DNA of 64,000 bases from [Clostridium] asparagiforme DSM 15981 (GTDB taxonomy: Bacteria > Bacillota > Clostridia > Lachnospirales > Lachnospiraceae): assembly GCA_025149125.1 (NCBI GenBank), contig CP102272.1, forward strand, positions 4,216,001 to 4,280,000, read 5' to 3'. Made by a program: the position numbers and the translations under genes. Below the pieces are notes generated by a model, which ran no database searches, was not told where the DNA came from, and saw nothing but the letters and a program-made list of their open reading frames with translations. This document shows positions 1 to 8,856 of this stretch, piece by piece. The first letter of the stretch is position 1; every line of letters begins with the position of its first letter.

Positions 1-333
1 TGTCAGTTCGCGCTCGGGGCGGATGAATAGCTCGCGCTGAATTTTTAGGGGTTTTACTTTGAATTGCGGACAGCCTGAAAATTCAGCAAAGCCGTTGATT
101 GCGGCCAGCATGGCGTTGACGGTGTTGGGGGCGTAGCGGGAAGTTAGGGTTTCCTTCCATCGGATCGCAGTTTCTTTGGTATATGAACGGCCGTCTAAAA
201 AGACTGCGAATGCCTTGAGGCTGCGCAGGTAGGATTGGATTGTAGGGTGGGATTTTTCCTGTTCGTAGAGGTGTTGTTGGTATTGAGATAGGGTTTGGAG
301 ATTGATTGTGCAATGGTTGTTTGAGTCATTCAT
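1..333 (-). CDS. Tyrosine recombinase, N-terminal part (runs off the left edge)
   Basis: The 111 visible residues form the N-terminal SAM-like core-binding domain of phage-type or XerC/D-type integrases: a helical segment beginning near SQYQQHLYEQEKSHPTI, then SYLRSLKAF and the APNTVNAMLAAINGFAEF stretch. The catalytic R-H-R-Y domain lies outside the window, so activity cannot be judged. The ATG at 331-333 was chosen because GGAGG lies 8 bases upstream. The gene starts about 180 bp from the old, degenerate end of the CRISPR array. It could belong to a mobile element flanking the CRISPR locus or be a stand-alone recombinase; the window cannot decide between these. Confidence 0.75.
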   Translation of the reverse strand, partial: MNDSNNHCTINLQTLSQYQQHLYEQEKSHPTIQSYLRSLKAFAVFLDGRSYTKETAIRWKETLTSRYAPNTVNAMLAAINGFAEFSGCPQFKVKPLKIQRELFIRPERELT

Positions 334-510
334 TTTGGGTTCCTCCTTTTCCGGTCTAGTGTTTATTGTACCGGATTTTGGGAGGAAGTATCCTGATGAG
401 GGGAAATTTTTTGGTGAAATGTTGGGGGGTTTTGGGTAGAAGGTGGATGGAGGGGGAATAAAGGCGGAGGCTGTGAGTCATCGGTTAGTAAATTAGCCAA
501 CCGCCTGTGT

Positions 511-1078
511 ATTCCAATCTACACAGCCTTCGCAGACCTCGACGAAGATGTGTTCGATCTTGTAAAAGCTCAGTCAATTTCAATCCACGAGGCCTTCGCA
601 AGCTGTGACCCAACCGTTTCCGCATTGCGGAGCTGGCTGGAAGAATTTCAATCCACACAGCCTTCGCAGGCTGTGACCGGAAAAGCTTATTTCCTATAAA
701 ACCAAGTGCCTATTTCAATCCACACAGCCTTCGCAGGCTGTGACGTACAGGATTATCCATCACGCTTGGAGATTTATATTTCAATCCACACAGCCTTCGC
801 AGGCTGTGACTAATTTTATCTAGTTGAATGGGGGAAAGTATGAAATTTCAATCCACACAGCCTTCGCAGGCTGTGACAATAATCTCAAAATTATGTGATA
901 AATCCATTGATATTTCAATCCACACAGCCTTCGCAGGCTGTGACGGTGATAGGCATCGAAAAGGATATTGTAGACATATTTCAATCCACACAGCCTTCGC
1001 AGGCTGTGACGCTTTCCATGTTATCCTCCTCTCATATGATAGTATATTTCAATCCACACAGCCTTCGCAGGCTGTGAC
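511..1078 (-). CRISPR. CRISPR array, 9 repeats of 33 bp and 8 spacers of 33-35 bp
   Basis: Repeats lie at 511-543, 577-609, 645-677, 712-744, 778-810, 845-877, 912-944, 978-1010 and 1046-1078. The seven right-hand copies are identical. The copy at 577 differs at a few bases (GAGG for CAGC and one A), and the copy at 511 is clearly decayed. On the minus strand each repeat starts GTCACAGCCTGCGAAGGC and ends GTGTGGATTGAAAT. The palindrome CACAGCCT-GCGA-AGGCTGTG gives an 8-bp stem with a GNRA loop, and the 3' ATTGAAAT is the usual type I/III 5' handle of the crRNA. Decay at low coordinates marks the trailer, so transcription is leftward from a leader next to the last cas gene. Spacers are all different; no target could be searched. 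Confidence 0.98.
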
Positions 1079-1227
1079 AGCAAATCTCACCAATTTTTCC
1101 TCACAAATCTCGATACTCTTATCTCATATTCTACACATTCCCTCCAACAAATCAACCCCTCTTCACACATTCTCCTCTTTTTCCTCCTCTTTCTCCTCCT
1201 AATCTCGGTGCGAATGTCCTGGGGTTT
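1079..1227 (-). promoter_or_regulatory. CRISPR leader, purine-rich on the transcribed strand
   Basis: These 149 bp lie between the stop codon of the last cas gene and the newest repeat. Read on the minus strand, the segment opens with a long AG-only run made of GGAGGA, GAAAGA and GGAGGAAA blocks, then becomes AT-rich toward the repeat. I see no convincing -35/-10 pair, so the array may be transcribed by read-through from the cas operon, by a non-consensus promoter in the leader, or both. Confidence 0.6.
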
Positions 1228-3129
1228 TTATGTGCGCTTAGGGTTCGCACGGTGGTATGCTTTTGGGGTTGCCTTTTTCGTATGCAGACGTTTTCCAGAA
1301 CTACTATTTGTATCCAGTTCCTCCTCTGGCTTTGGAAGTATTTTTGAAAATGCTGGTTGCTGCTTTTTCGAGTCTTCATTTATTTTGTTATTGTTGAACC
1401 AAATAAACGACTCCTTTTCGTCTCCCTCCACCTGCGGATAACTGACATCGTGGCGGAGAGGTTCTGCACAGGCCATTATTTTCAATGTTTTTACCGGCTC
1501 GCATTCCGTCGCTATATCCATCCCCAAATCCTTATAGGTTTTTCTCACCAGTTTCACCGTTCCTGTATCTCCGTCAACCTCCCGAATTTCCAAATCGCAG
1601 ATTTTTATCCGCACACTGCCCAGACCATAAGGCTTTCCCCTTCCGACCTTATGGGCGCAGACTTCATCCATAAAATCCAACGACCACCGCAACTGTCCCA
1701 GTTCTTTCCGATTTAGCTTATCAAAATACACCCGAAAATGAAATGTTTGCTTCCTTCCTGTCTCCTTCCCCGGAAGAAGAGGACGTATCCGCTGCTTAAG
1801 CTGGTTGTCCAACAGTTCACTTTTATCCAGTTTTTTCCATCCATCATGGTGCCAATAGAACTTACGCCCCCTCAATTTAGGTAGTGATGGTGGCAGCAAT
1901 CTAAGGTATTCATTTTGATCCGTTTTGACACGTACATGGTCATATGTCCAGTATCCTTCTGTTTTCCAGTATTTCTTTTCATTATCCTCGTAGGGCGATT
2001 CCGTATAGAACTCGACTGTATCTGGATGCGGTGCTCCAACTTCGGGCAGTATCATGTAATCACCATAACAGTTTACAGCGTTTTCTTTCCCCATATCTTC
2101 ATCTAGCCGGGCATCCGTAAAACGCACTCTAGTACTGACTGAGCCTGTATTTCCATGCTCTCGTGAAACCATCCCAAATACCTTGCAAGACGGACATATC
2201 TGCATGGCAGAGACACAGGGCTGAAAACCTCCGTTCTCTTTCAGGATCGCTTCTAATGTTTTCTGATAACAGTTTCGTTCCAGAAAGGCCGGAGACAGGT
2301 ATCTGGGTTTATTCTTTTCCTCGGCATAATAGACTGGAATACAGCTATTGCTTTCTGAAAATCCAGGCTGCGCAACTTCACCTCGGCAGCTCTTGACGAT
2401 CTGCTCAAATACCTCATATTCTTCCGTCTGGATCAGCTCTTTCGCCTTCTCATCCGCGCAATAAAATACATACTTATATGGATATTTTCCACCAGACGAT
2501 TTCTTATTGTGAATCCACCCCCGATAATAATCAGAGGGTTTGTTTCTTCCATCCGGTATCTGATAATCCTTCACGCTCATATTAAAAAATGATTTGCCAT
2601 TCTGATCGTGGTACATTTTTTCCAGTTTGACCCAGATTTCCTGACCCTCTCTAAAACACTGCCTCGCATTAAACGTCGCGCGTTTACATGGTATGAAGCA
2701 GCATTTGTTTTCCGCTTCTCTCACCAAAACCCCCGGATATGTTTTCTCAGGAATCTCCTGTCCCACAACCGTATCCACCCGCATCGTAGACGCACATCCC
2801 CCAAACGCCGCCTCATACACGCTCCGCACCGCCCCCCTGATTTCGCTCCCGGGGATCACCGGGTCTTTGGGGCCGGTCTTTCCTGGCTGGGTGTTCCCGG
2901 AGAGGTCTTCGTAGGAACAGAACTCGTATCCGGTATATTGATGACTTTGCTCCTCCTCGTTGCATAGGGCATATTTGTTGGAGGTGTTGGGAATGAACAG
3001 CGGGGTCAGAAGCTCCAGCTCGCATTCAAAGTAGCCGGTCATGCACTCCTGAGGCCCCAGGTTCAGCGGCTCCCGCCGGCAGGTTCCCGTAAACGGCACA
3101 AAATTGTATGGATTTGTAAAATATTCCAC
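1228..3129 (-). CDS. Type III-D RAMP protein with insertion (Cas7-insertion type, TIGR03986-like)
   Basis: The product is 633 aa, far longer than a single Cas7 (about 230 aa). It opens with the NPYNFVPF signature of the TIGR03986 RAMP family. The core holds PGSEIRGAVRSVYEAAFG (the RAMP fold helix after the PGS turn), a Cys pair at CPSCKVFGMVSREHGNTGSVS, and a closing glycine-rich HKVGRGKPYGLGSVRIKI. The long middle insert and the charged tail are lineage-specific. In the III-Dv complex the matching subunit caps the Cas7 backbone around the crRNA. GTG at 3127-3129 overlaps the csx19 stop (TAGTG) and has AGGGGG 8 bases upstream; a GTG three codons earlier lacks room for a ribosome site. It is the last gene before the array leader. 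Confidence 0.85.
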   Translation of the reverse strand: MEYFTNPYNFVPFTGTCRREPLNLGPQECMTGYFECELELLTPLFIPNTSNKYALCNEEEQSHQYTGYEFCSYEDLSGNTQPGKTGPKDPVIPGSEIRGAVRSVYEAAFGGCASTMRVDTVVGQEIPEKTYPGVLVREAENKCCFIPCKRATFNARQCFREGQEIWVKLEKMYHDQNGKSFFNMSVKDYQIPDGRNKPSDYYRGWIHNKKSSGGKYPYKYVFYCADEKAKELIQTEEYEVFEQIVKSCRGEVAQPGFSESNSCIPVYYAEEKNKPRYLSPAFLERNCYQKTLEAILKENGGFQPCVSAMQICPSCKVFGMVSREHGNTGSVSTRVRFTDARLDEDMGKENAVNCYGDYMILPEVGAPHPDTVEFYTESPYEDNEKKYWKTEGYWTYDHVRVKTDQNEYLRLLPPSLPKLRGRKFYWHHDGWKKLDKSELLDNQLKQRIRPLLPGKETGRKQTFHFRVYFDKLNRKELGQLRWSLDFMDEVCAHKVGRGKPYGLGSVRIKICDLEIREVDGDTGTVKLVRKTYKDLGMDIATECEPVKTLKIMACAEPLRHDVSYPQVEGDEKESFIWFNNNKINEDSKKQQPAFSKILPKPEEELDTNSSSGKRLHTKKATPKAYHRANPKRT

Positions 3130-3707
3130 TATACACACCCCCTGTTATCCGGCCACGGGCAGAAGCCTAACAGCCGTTCGTCTATCTGCGACACCAGACC
3201 GCGTTTTTCCGTTGCATCCGGGAATTCATAGTATTTGCGGACCCGCAGGCCTATCGCTCCGCCGACTCTTCCCAGCACTTCCGGTACCCAGATCGAAGCG
3301 CCCCGGCTTGACTTAAGCACGCTCCACGCCTCGTCGGCCCTCTGCCCTTCTCCCCACATTTTCTGTTCCTCGTCCATCACATACGCCAGGCTGTTGCAGA
3401 TCCCGTCGCGGCGCAGCCTTCCGCAAAAATGCAGGCCGCGGCGAACCAACCTGAGCTCCTGTTCCTCGTCGAATATGATCATTTTCTGCACATTTTCCCA
3501 CAGAAAAGCATTCTGAATCCCCTGGCCGTCTGTGCGGACCTGCCAGGTTCCCCGGTCGTACCGGCCCAGAAGGACCTGATCGTCCATTTCCAGGTAAAGC
3601 CCGGCTTCCCCCGGAAATTCCTCCCTCACGATTTCCTCAATCTGCTCCTGTGTCAATTCCGCCTCATCGCGCACGCATGTGGACGTAATCTGGCGTATTT
3701 TGCCCAT
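3129..3707 (-). CDS. csx19: Type III-D CRISPR-associated protein Csx19
   Basis: The product is 192 aa. A typical Csx19 pattern is visible: an acidic N-terminal part, KMIIFDEEQELRLVRRGLHF, a run of arginines, then DEEQKMWGEGQ, the DEExxLWG-like block. Csx19 is a small protein found only with type III-D effectors; in III-Dv complexes it is a structural subunit, and no catalytic motif is seen here. The ATG at 3705-3707 has AAGGAGG 7 bases upstream. The gene start overlaps the end of the double Cas7 gene by 44 bp, and its stop shares one base with the next start, so translation is probably coupled. Confidence 0.82.
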   Translation of the reverse strand: MGKIRQITSTCVRDEAELTQEQIEEIVREEFPGEAGLYLEMDDQVLLGRYDRGTWQVRTDGQGIQNAFLWENVQKMIIFDEEQELRLVRRGLHFCGRLRRDGICNSLAYVMDEEQKMWGEGQRADEAWSVLKSSRGASIWVPEVLGRVGGAIGLRVRKYYEFPDATEKRGLVSQIDERLLGFCPWPDNRGCV

Positions 3708-5139
3708 CCTGTACCTCCTTCTGCCGTCTGCACCAGCGAGCCGCCGCCTGCAAATATGCTTCCTCTTTCTCCACAGGCTCTCCGTCCAGAAGCATGCTCT
3801 TTTCCGCTTCAAATATCCCTCTGCCGGCTCCGCTTTCTCCGCCTACAGTCAACAGACCGCTGCCAAGCCCCTGAGCCGCCCACAAAAGCATACCGGGCAG
3901 CGCCTTCTTTTCCAGTTCGTCCAATCCCTGCTCCTGCCAGCGGATGGTGAGCCGCACGTTCCCTCCGGCCCACAGCGTTTCACCGAACAGCGCTCCCCTG
4001 GCGGCCCCTCCGGTGAAACGGTCCACTGCGGTTCTGTACACCGGCAGACTGTGGCCCCCGGAAATCTTCGTTTCCTCGAACACGAGACGGGAGGCGCGCA
4101 GCGCATTGCGGGTCCTGCCTGTGCTCCAGGTTCCCCAGAATGGTTCCAGCGCCTTTTGCGCGTCTTCCCAGCTTCCAAAGCCTCCGATCTGCCTCGCCAA
4201 ATCCGCAATGTAGCTGCGGACCGCACCGGCCCAAGTGCTCCCCGGAATCACGGCGGCGCCGTCTTTGAGCGTAAGCTGCCCGCAATCCGCGCTCATGTCC
4301 CGGTCCGGTTCTGAACCGGATTCTTTGCCCCACCTGGGGTTTGCATAGCTGCGGACCAGAAGGGTGCCGCTGAGGGTGAGGGGAATCTGCATGCAGTGCT
4401 CTCCCTCCGGCCTTTCCGCCAAAAGCGCTTCTGCGCCCCACTCCTCACTGCCGTCAAAGGCGTCCGCCTGGTCCCAGCTCCAATCCAGCCACGCCTGGAA
4501 ATCATCGCGGTTCTCCATCCTGAATGTCCGGTAATGCACCCCGCGCACCTCCAGCTTTCCAAATCCTCTGTTTTTCCTGGCCCCCAAACGCAGACTTCCA
4601 CGTTTTAAACCGCTGATGCAGTATTTCACTCTGGCCAGATCCCGGTCGATGGCAGCGTCCAGAGTGTCCGTTACCTGATTTTCCCTTACAATAATTTCCA
4701 GCCGAATACGGCAGTCAGCCCCCGTTTCCACGGCCTGCATGTCAAACTTCATATTCTCATCGGAGGTTTTTCCCTCGTTCAGCCGGACGCCATCCCGCCG
4801 GGCCGGATCGCTGTTCTCCAAACATGTATCGTATATCAGAATCCGGCTCTGAAATTCAAGGGTTTTGCCGTCCTTGTCCAGATTCTCACCGGGGCGCTGC
4901 GTCCAGCCCAGGGTTCCGAACAGCGCTTCCGCCTCGCGCAGCCCTGCCGCCTGTTCCAGATAGGACCTGAGCACTCCGGCCATGGAGCTTCCCGGTATAA
5001 ATGGAATCCCGTCCGCAGTCAGCAGCTGGTCTATATCCGCCTTCTCGTCTTCGCCGGAAGCGACCAGCAGAGGCGCGTCCAGGTATCCATCGATGTCAAC
5101 CATAATCCGCGCGCGGATTCTATTTTCCTTGTTTTCCAT
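3664..5139 (-). CDS. Double Cas7 RAMP protein (Cas7-2x type) of the type III-Dv effector
   Basis: The product is 491 aa with two Cas7/Csm3-like units in tandem. Unit 1 (about 10-215) has DGIPFIPGSSMAGVLRSYL and the glycine-rich GLKRGSLRLGARKNRGFG. Unit 2 (about 245-460) repeats the layout with DGAAVIPGSTWAGAVRSYI and GGESGAGRGIFEAE. Aspartates precede each PGS turn (ADIDQ and DRDMSAD), where Csm3-type subunits carry the residue that cuts target RNA, so one or both units could be nucleolytic. This duplication is diagnostic for III-Dv. The ATG has GGGAGG 9 bases upstream. The start lies inside the 3' end of the cas7-5-11 fusion gene. Confidence 0.85.
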   Translation of the reverse strand: MENKENRIRARIMVDIDGYLDAPLLVASGEDEKADIDQLLTADGIPFIPGSSMAGVLRSYLEQAAGLREAEALFGTLGWTQRPGENLDKDGKTLEFQSRILIYDTCLENSDPARRDGVRLNEGKTSDENMKFDMQAVETGADCRIRLEIIVRENQVTDTLDAAIDRDLARVKYCISGLKRGSLRLGARKNRGFGKLEVRGVHYRTFRMENRDDFQAWLDWSWDQADAFDGSEEWGAEALLAERPEGEHCMQIPLTLSGTLLVRSYANPRWGKESGSEPDRDMSADCGQLTLKDGAAVIPGSTWAGAVRSYIADLARQIGGFGSWEDAQKALEPFWGTWSTGRTRNALRASRLVFEETKISGGHSLPVYRTAVDRFTGGAARGALFGETLWAGGNVRLTIRWQEQGLDELEKKALPGMLLWAAQGLGSGLLTVGGESGAGRGIFEAEKSMLLDGEPVEKEEAYLQAAARWCRRQKEVQDGQNTPDYVHMRAR

Positions 5140-7318
5140 TACCTGCCGCCTCCCTTCTCGCGCTCCATTTGCTGTTCAACAAATAGAAATAAATAAACTC
5201 GTGCGTCTTTCCCTCACAGGGCCGCAAAAATTCCTGCGCCCTGTTCTTTTTTTGCTCATCCCGTATATTATCGATCTGTTTTTTAAGCTCCGTGTAGGAA
5301 TAGTCCTCATGTTCCTCCATCAGCGCAATCAGCTGCTCGATTGTCACCGCACTGGGCAGCGCTGCCTGGGTGCTCATTGCCTCCCGGCGCTGCATTTCCC
5401 GCTCTTTCTCCCGCTCCTGGTATGCCTCCAGCTCCAAAACCAATATGCCAGGGGCCGCCGGATCGCCCTTCTCCACGGCGTTCGTACCGTCCGCCGCCGC
5501 CGTTTGGCAGTTCTTCATGGGCTTTGTGACATCGTCCCAGGACAATGCCTTTACCTGACCGTTGCCTCTACCGGTCATATCTCCCCAGAATTCGGATTCC
5601 AGCTGGGCGGTGCAGAGGTTTTTCTTCACCTCGATACAGATGACGGAACCGGGCGCCAGCGCCGTATATTGGGGCAGGGGGAGGTTCCATTTGCCGTTAT
5701 AGCCGCCGATTCTGGTGTATTTTAAAATTGCATCTTTGATCTCCACCGGACAGCCCAGACGGTTTTCCAGCTGCTTTTTCAAATGCTTTTCTTCTAACGT
5801 CCGTCCCTGACCGCTCTTATCGGAGCATACGTTGTATTCATCTTGTTCTGACGCCTCTTTCTGACCGCTCTCACCGACGAAAACCATGGGAGACAACAGC
5901 CACAGCGCCCACTGGCCGGACCTGACCTCCTGCTGTCCGCTCCCTGCCGGGAACAGGCGTATCCTGGCGTTCCCATACTCCGCAGTGCGGGAGCGGCCCA
6001 GCCTCAGATTCCAGTCCCGTTTCTCCAGGCAGGCGGCAAGCTCTCGCAAATCCCCGGCATTTCCCCGGATCACCCCGGAAAAACGCTGTCCCCCGGAAAT
6101 GCACATGTAGGAGAAGAATTGTCCCATATCCACCGCGCCGGCCTGGATGAGGTCGTTGACCGCGTGCCCGATGCCTCTGTCCTTTGGACGCTGGTGGTGC
6201 AGCCTGACCTCCTTTTCCACATCGGCCAGATAAACCTTACCGTCTCCCCAGTCAAATGCCGTCTGGCCGGAAAGTTCTTTTCTCCGCTTTTTCTCATCGT
6301 CCCCGTTCAGGCGGTTGATCAGCCGGCCCTCTCCCCGCTTTTCCAACGCCAGGAAGGCCGGAGCCGGGTAAAAGGTTCTGTCCCGGCCGCCCGCGGCGGC
6401 TTTCAGGAAACCATTTCCGAAGCGCACTCCATCCCGGAGGAAGATTCTGGAAAATGCCTCGTCCCGGTGGGCGTCTGCGCCAAGCCCATGGTCCGCTATG
6501 TACATGGCGGCCAGCGCGCCCATAATCGCGGAGCCAGGAATATAGTCGCAGCAATCCTCATACAGCCCTCTGCTGCCGGAAAACAGCACCGGATTCTGCA
6601 GCTCGATCTCGTATTCCATAGCATTTTCGCCCGGAAAATCCTTGGGAATCCCACTGTCCTTCGCAGCGTCCTGCTCATGCGCTACATACTCTGTGAGGGT
6701 GCAGGACACCTCCCCATAGCCTCTCGTGATGCCCAGGCCCACATGGCGCAGCGCCTTTACGCACCATTTCAGCAGCTGCGGCGGCGTCTGGCCCTGAGCG
6801 TCCGAAAGCTCCAAGAGGCTGCGGAATACGATCCCCCGAGGGACGACCTGCATGGTCCGCAGGGTGGTTTTCTGCGCATTTTTCAGCTCCTTGTCAATGG
6901 CGGTGCGAGTCCGCAGCCTGGTAAGGAGCCGCTCCGCCAAATCTTCACTGAGTTTTGGATGGCGGATCAGTTCCCTCAGCTCCTTTTCGTAGTTCTCCAG
7001 CACCACGTCGCCGTCCGCATGCTCCTTCCCCAACAGGAAACCGGGAATGCGGTAAATGTGCGCATCTCCGATATGGAGACGGGCGGGATGGGAGGCACCG
7101 GGGCGGCCGAACAGATCGGCCAGTTCGGTTGGCGCTGCAAAGCCGTTTGATACGATTTCCTTTCCTTCATTTAACAGACAGCCCTTCAGCCGCTTGGCGG
7201 GGATGATGGGCAGGCCGTGTTCCAGCGCTGTTTTCATATTTGTGACTGCCTGCTCGCTGTCCCCTGTCGCCGCGCACAGATCGCTTTTCAATGTAATTTC
7301 AAGCCACCAGCGTTTCAT
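5120..7318 (-). CDS. Cas7-Cas5-Cas11 fusion protein (Csx10-containing) of the type III-Dv effector
   Basis: The product is 732 aa. Residues 1-210 form a Cas7-like RAMP unit: GLPIIPAKRLKGCLLNEG near the start and VGLGITRGYGEVSCTL at its end. Residues about 235-575 resemble Csx10/Cas5: CDYIPGSAIMGALAAMY, the RFGNGF block, GQRFSGVIRG, LRLGRSRTAEYG and GGYNGKWNLPLPQ followed by PGSVI. The last 130 residues are charged and helical (QEREKEREMQRREAM onward) and fit a fused Cas11 small subunit. This three-part fusion is the hallmark of the III-Dv variant. The ATG overlaps the cas10 stop as ATGA, with AAGGAGG 7 bases upstream. The catalytic Asp of Csm3 is not evident in the first unit. Confidence 0.85.
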   Translation of the reverse strand: MKRWWLEITLKSDLCAATGDSEQAVTNMKTALEHGLPIIPAKRLKGCLLNEGKEIVSNGFAAPTELADLFGRPGASHPARLHIGDAHIYRIPGFLLGKEHADGDVVLENYEKELRELIRHPKLSEDLAERLLTRLRTRTAIDKELKNAQKTTLRTMQVVPRGIVFRSLLELSDAQGQTPPQLLKWCVKALRHVGLGITRGYGEVSCTLTEYVAHEQDAAKDSGIPKDFPGENAMEYEIELQNPVLFSGSRGLYEDCCDYIPGSAIMGALAAMYIADHGLGADAHRDEAFSRIFLRDGVRFGNGFLKAAAGGRDRTFYPAPAFLALEKRGEGRLINRLNGDDEKKRRKELSGQTAFDWGDGKVYLADVEKEVRLHHQRPKDRGIGHAVNDLIQAGAVDMGQFFSYMCISGGQRFSGVIRGNAGDLRELAACLEKRDWNLRLGRSRTAEYGNARIRLFPAGSGQQEVRSGQWALWLLSPMVFVGESGQKEASEQDEYNVCSDKSGQGRTLEEKHLKKQLENRLGCPVEIKDAILKYTRIGGYNGKWNLPLPQYTALAPGSVICIEVKKNLCTAQLESEFWGDMTGRGNGQVKALSWDDVTKPMKNCQTAAADGTNAVEKGDPAAPGILVLELEAYQEREKEREMQRREAMSTQAALPSAVTIEQLIALMEEHEDYSYTELKKQIDNIRDEQKKNRAQEFLRPCEGKTHEFIYFYLLNSKWSARREAAGNGKQGK

Positions 7319-8853
7319 AGAGCGTCCTCCTTATTAACTGCTTCCCAAAAGCCGCGCCAAATGTTCCCGTCGTAAAAGTCCAGCGTTTCCAGCGCGTCAA
7401 AGATGCCGCCGTCCTTCCGGCCGGAGGTCACTGCGCGCTCTCCTGTCAGCTGCGAGACAGTGTAACCCCGGGAGGCGTATTCTTTTTTCAGTAAATCCAC
7501 ATGATCCTGGCCCAGACGGTACGCCTGATACAGGCGGCGCAGCCTGGTCATAGGCCACTGCCCCTGTATCCCGCCGTCGGGCGCCATCCGCCCCAGGGTC
7601 TGGCGCAGACGGTCGATGGAATCCTCGGACCGCAGGTCCACTTTTTCCGCAACGCGAAATGGGCGGACTCTAAGTGTTTCCAGCTGCGCTTCGTCCTTGA
7701 GTCCCTTTACAAATGCGCCCTGAACCACCTGAAAATCCAGGTATGCCGTTTTGTCGTCTTTCTCCTGGTACCAGCGGTTTTTCGCTCTGGAACAGCACGC
7801 CTCCGCAGCCTCGTAGGCGACGCTGAAGGGGAAATGATTGTGGACAAATGCGATGCCGGCGCAGGCCGAGAGCGGCAGCTTCTGATCCGAGAGCTGAAGC
7901 AGCCTTCGCAGACAGGCAACCGCGGCCCCGATTCCGGCCTTGCAGCAGCAGAGAAACGTCATGTCGTCCCCGTCCATGATCAGCGGTCGCAGGGGAAACG
8001 GTTCCCTGTCAAATACGGACGCAAAGGCCGTCTCCATGGCTTCGCTGGCCTGGCGGTTCCGCTGTGCGATTCCGGCGGAAAGCTGCCGCATGGCCGGAAC
8101 TGCCGTCTCGTAGGTTGGGTTTTGATCCATGAGTTTTTGAACCAGCTCCCCCATGTTGTTGCCGTCGATGTGAATCACCGCGATATAGCTGTTTTCTCCT
8201 TTTTGTTCCGCCAAGTCCTCCATCTCCAGCGCGTACTGCCCGGGCTGGGTTTTTGCGCCGTTGGACAGGCTGGCCCTGCGCTTTTCATATCGCAATTCGG
8301 ATAGTTTTGTGCTTGCTTCCCCACGGATTTCCAGGTGGGTGACCGGGCTGCCGTCGAACCCGTCCTGTTCCACAACTGCATAGGAGGACAAGGGCTGGGG
8401 ACGGCGCAGACGGCGCTTTATTTGGGCCATTTCCTGGTTTAAGCGCTTCAAGTCGCCGGGGAAATCGTCCGGGGTTGCTTCCACATAGGCGGAAAGCACG
8501 GTCACGCCCTGGCATTGTTCCATCATTTTCATGGCGAACAGTCTGCTGACCTGATTGTAGGCAGTTTCTTCGCGGTAAACAACAAAGGCGTTTCCGCCGC
8601 CAATGTATAAAATTTCTGCCAGCAGCTCCTTGGTTTGGGGCAGGGAAAATTCCCAGTTTTCAGAGTTGTCCCAGTTGGTCCTCACGGTATCCGGGCTGGA
8701 TGCTGCCCACTCCGTCAGTACGCCAGGGAGGGTTTCCTTCAGGATTTGCCCGACGTTTTGGGAGGCACCCACATTTTCCCGCAGCTGCCTTGAGGCGAAA
8801 ATGTAGCTCTGAATTCCACTCACATCGTATTTTGCAAGAATATATTGACTCAC
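7315..8853 (-). CDS. cas10: Cas10-type large subunit without an HD domain
   Basis: The product is 512 aa, short for Cas10. It starts directly in the first palm domain (YDVSGIQSYIF at 9-19, YIGGGNAFVVY at 83-93). The second palm has IHIDGNNMGE at 228-236 and MDGDDMTF at 293-300. The cyclase signature is thus DGDD rather than GGDD; Asp230, Asp296 and Asp297 remain, so metal binding and cyclic oligoadenylate synthesis are possible but unproven. There is no N-terminal HD nuclease, so this subunit should not cut DNA. GTG at 8851-8853 is used, with GGAGG 8 bases upstream. It sits 3 bp after the DUF6602 gene and overlaps the next gene by 4 bp. No CARF-domain ring nuclease or RNase is seen in the window. 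Confidence 0.9.
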   Translation of the reverse strand: MSQYILAKYDVSGIQSYIFASRQLRENVGASQNVGQILKETLPGVLTEWAASSPDTVRTNWDNSENWEFSLPQTKELLAEILYIGGGNAFVVYREETAYNQVSRLFAMKMMEQCQGVTVLSAYVEATPDDFPGDLKRLNQEMAQIKRRLRRPQPLSSYAVVEQDGFDGSPVTHLEIRGEASTKLSELRYEKRRASLSNGAKTQPGQYALEMEDLAEQKGENSYIAVIHIDGNNMGELVQKLMDQNPTYETAVPAMRQLSAGIAQRNRQASEAMETAFASVFDREPFPLRPLIMDGDDMTFLCCCKAGIGAAVACLRRLLQLSDQKLPLSACAGIAFVHNHFPFSVAYEAAEACCSRAKNRWYQEKDDKTAYLDFQVVQGAFVKGLKDEAQLETLRVRPFRVAEKVDLRSEDSIDRLRQTLGRMAPDGGIQGQWPMTRLRRLYQAYRLGQDHVDLLKKEYASRGYTVSQLTGERAVTSGRKDGGIFDALETLDFYDGNIWRGFWEAVNKEDAL

Positions 8854-8856
8854 GGT

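Noticed and set aside
481-502. Terminator at the distal end of the CRISPR array
   Set aside because: Only a 5-bp imperfect stem with a long loop and no T-run.
828-1202. Plus-strand open frame through the CRISPR array
   Set aside because: Its protein is only translated CRISPR repeats and spacers; no ribosome site or homologue.
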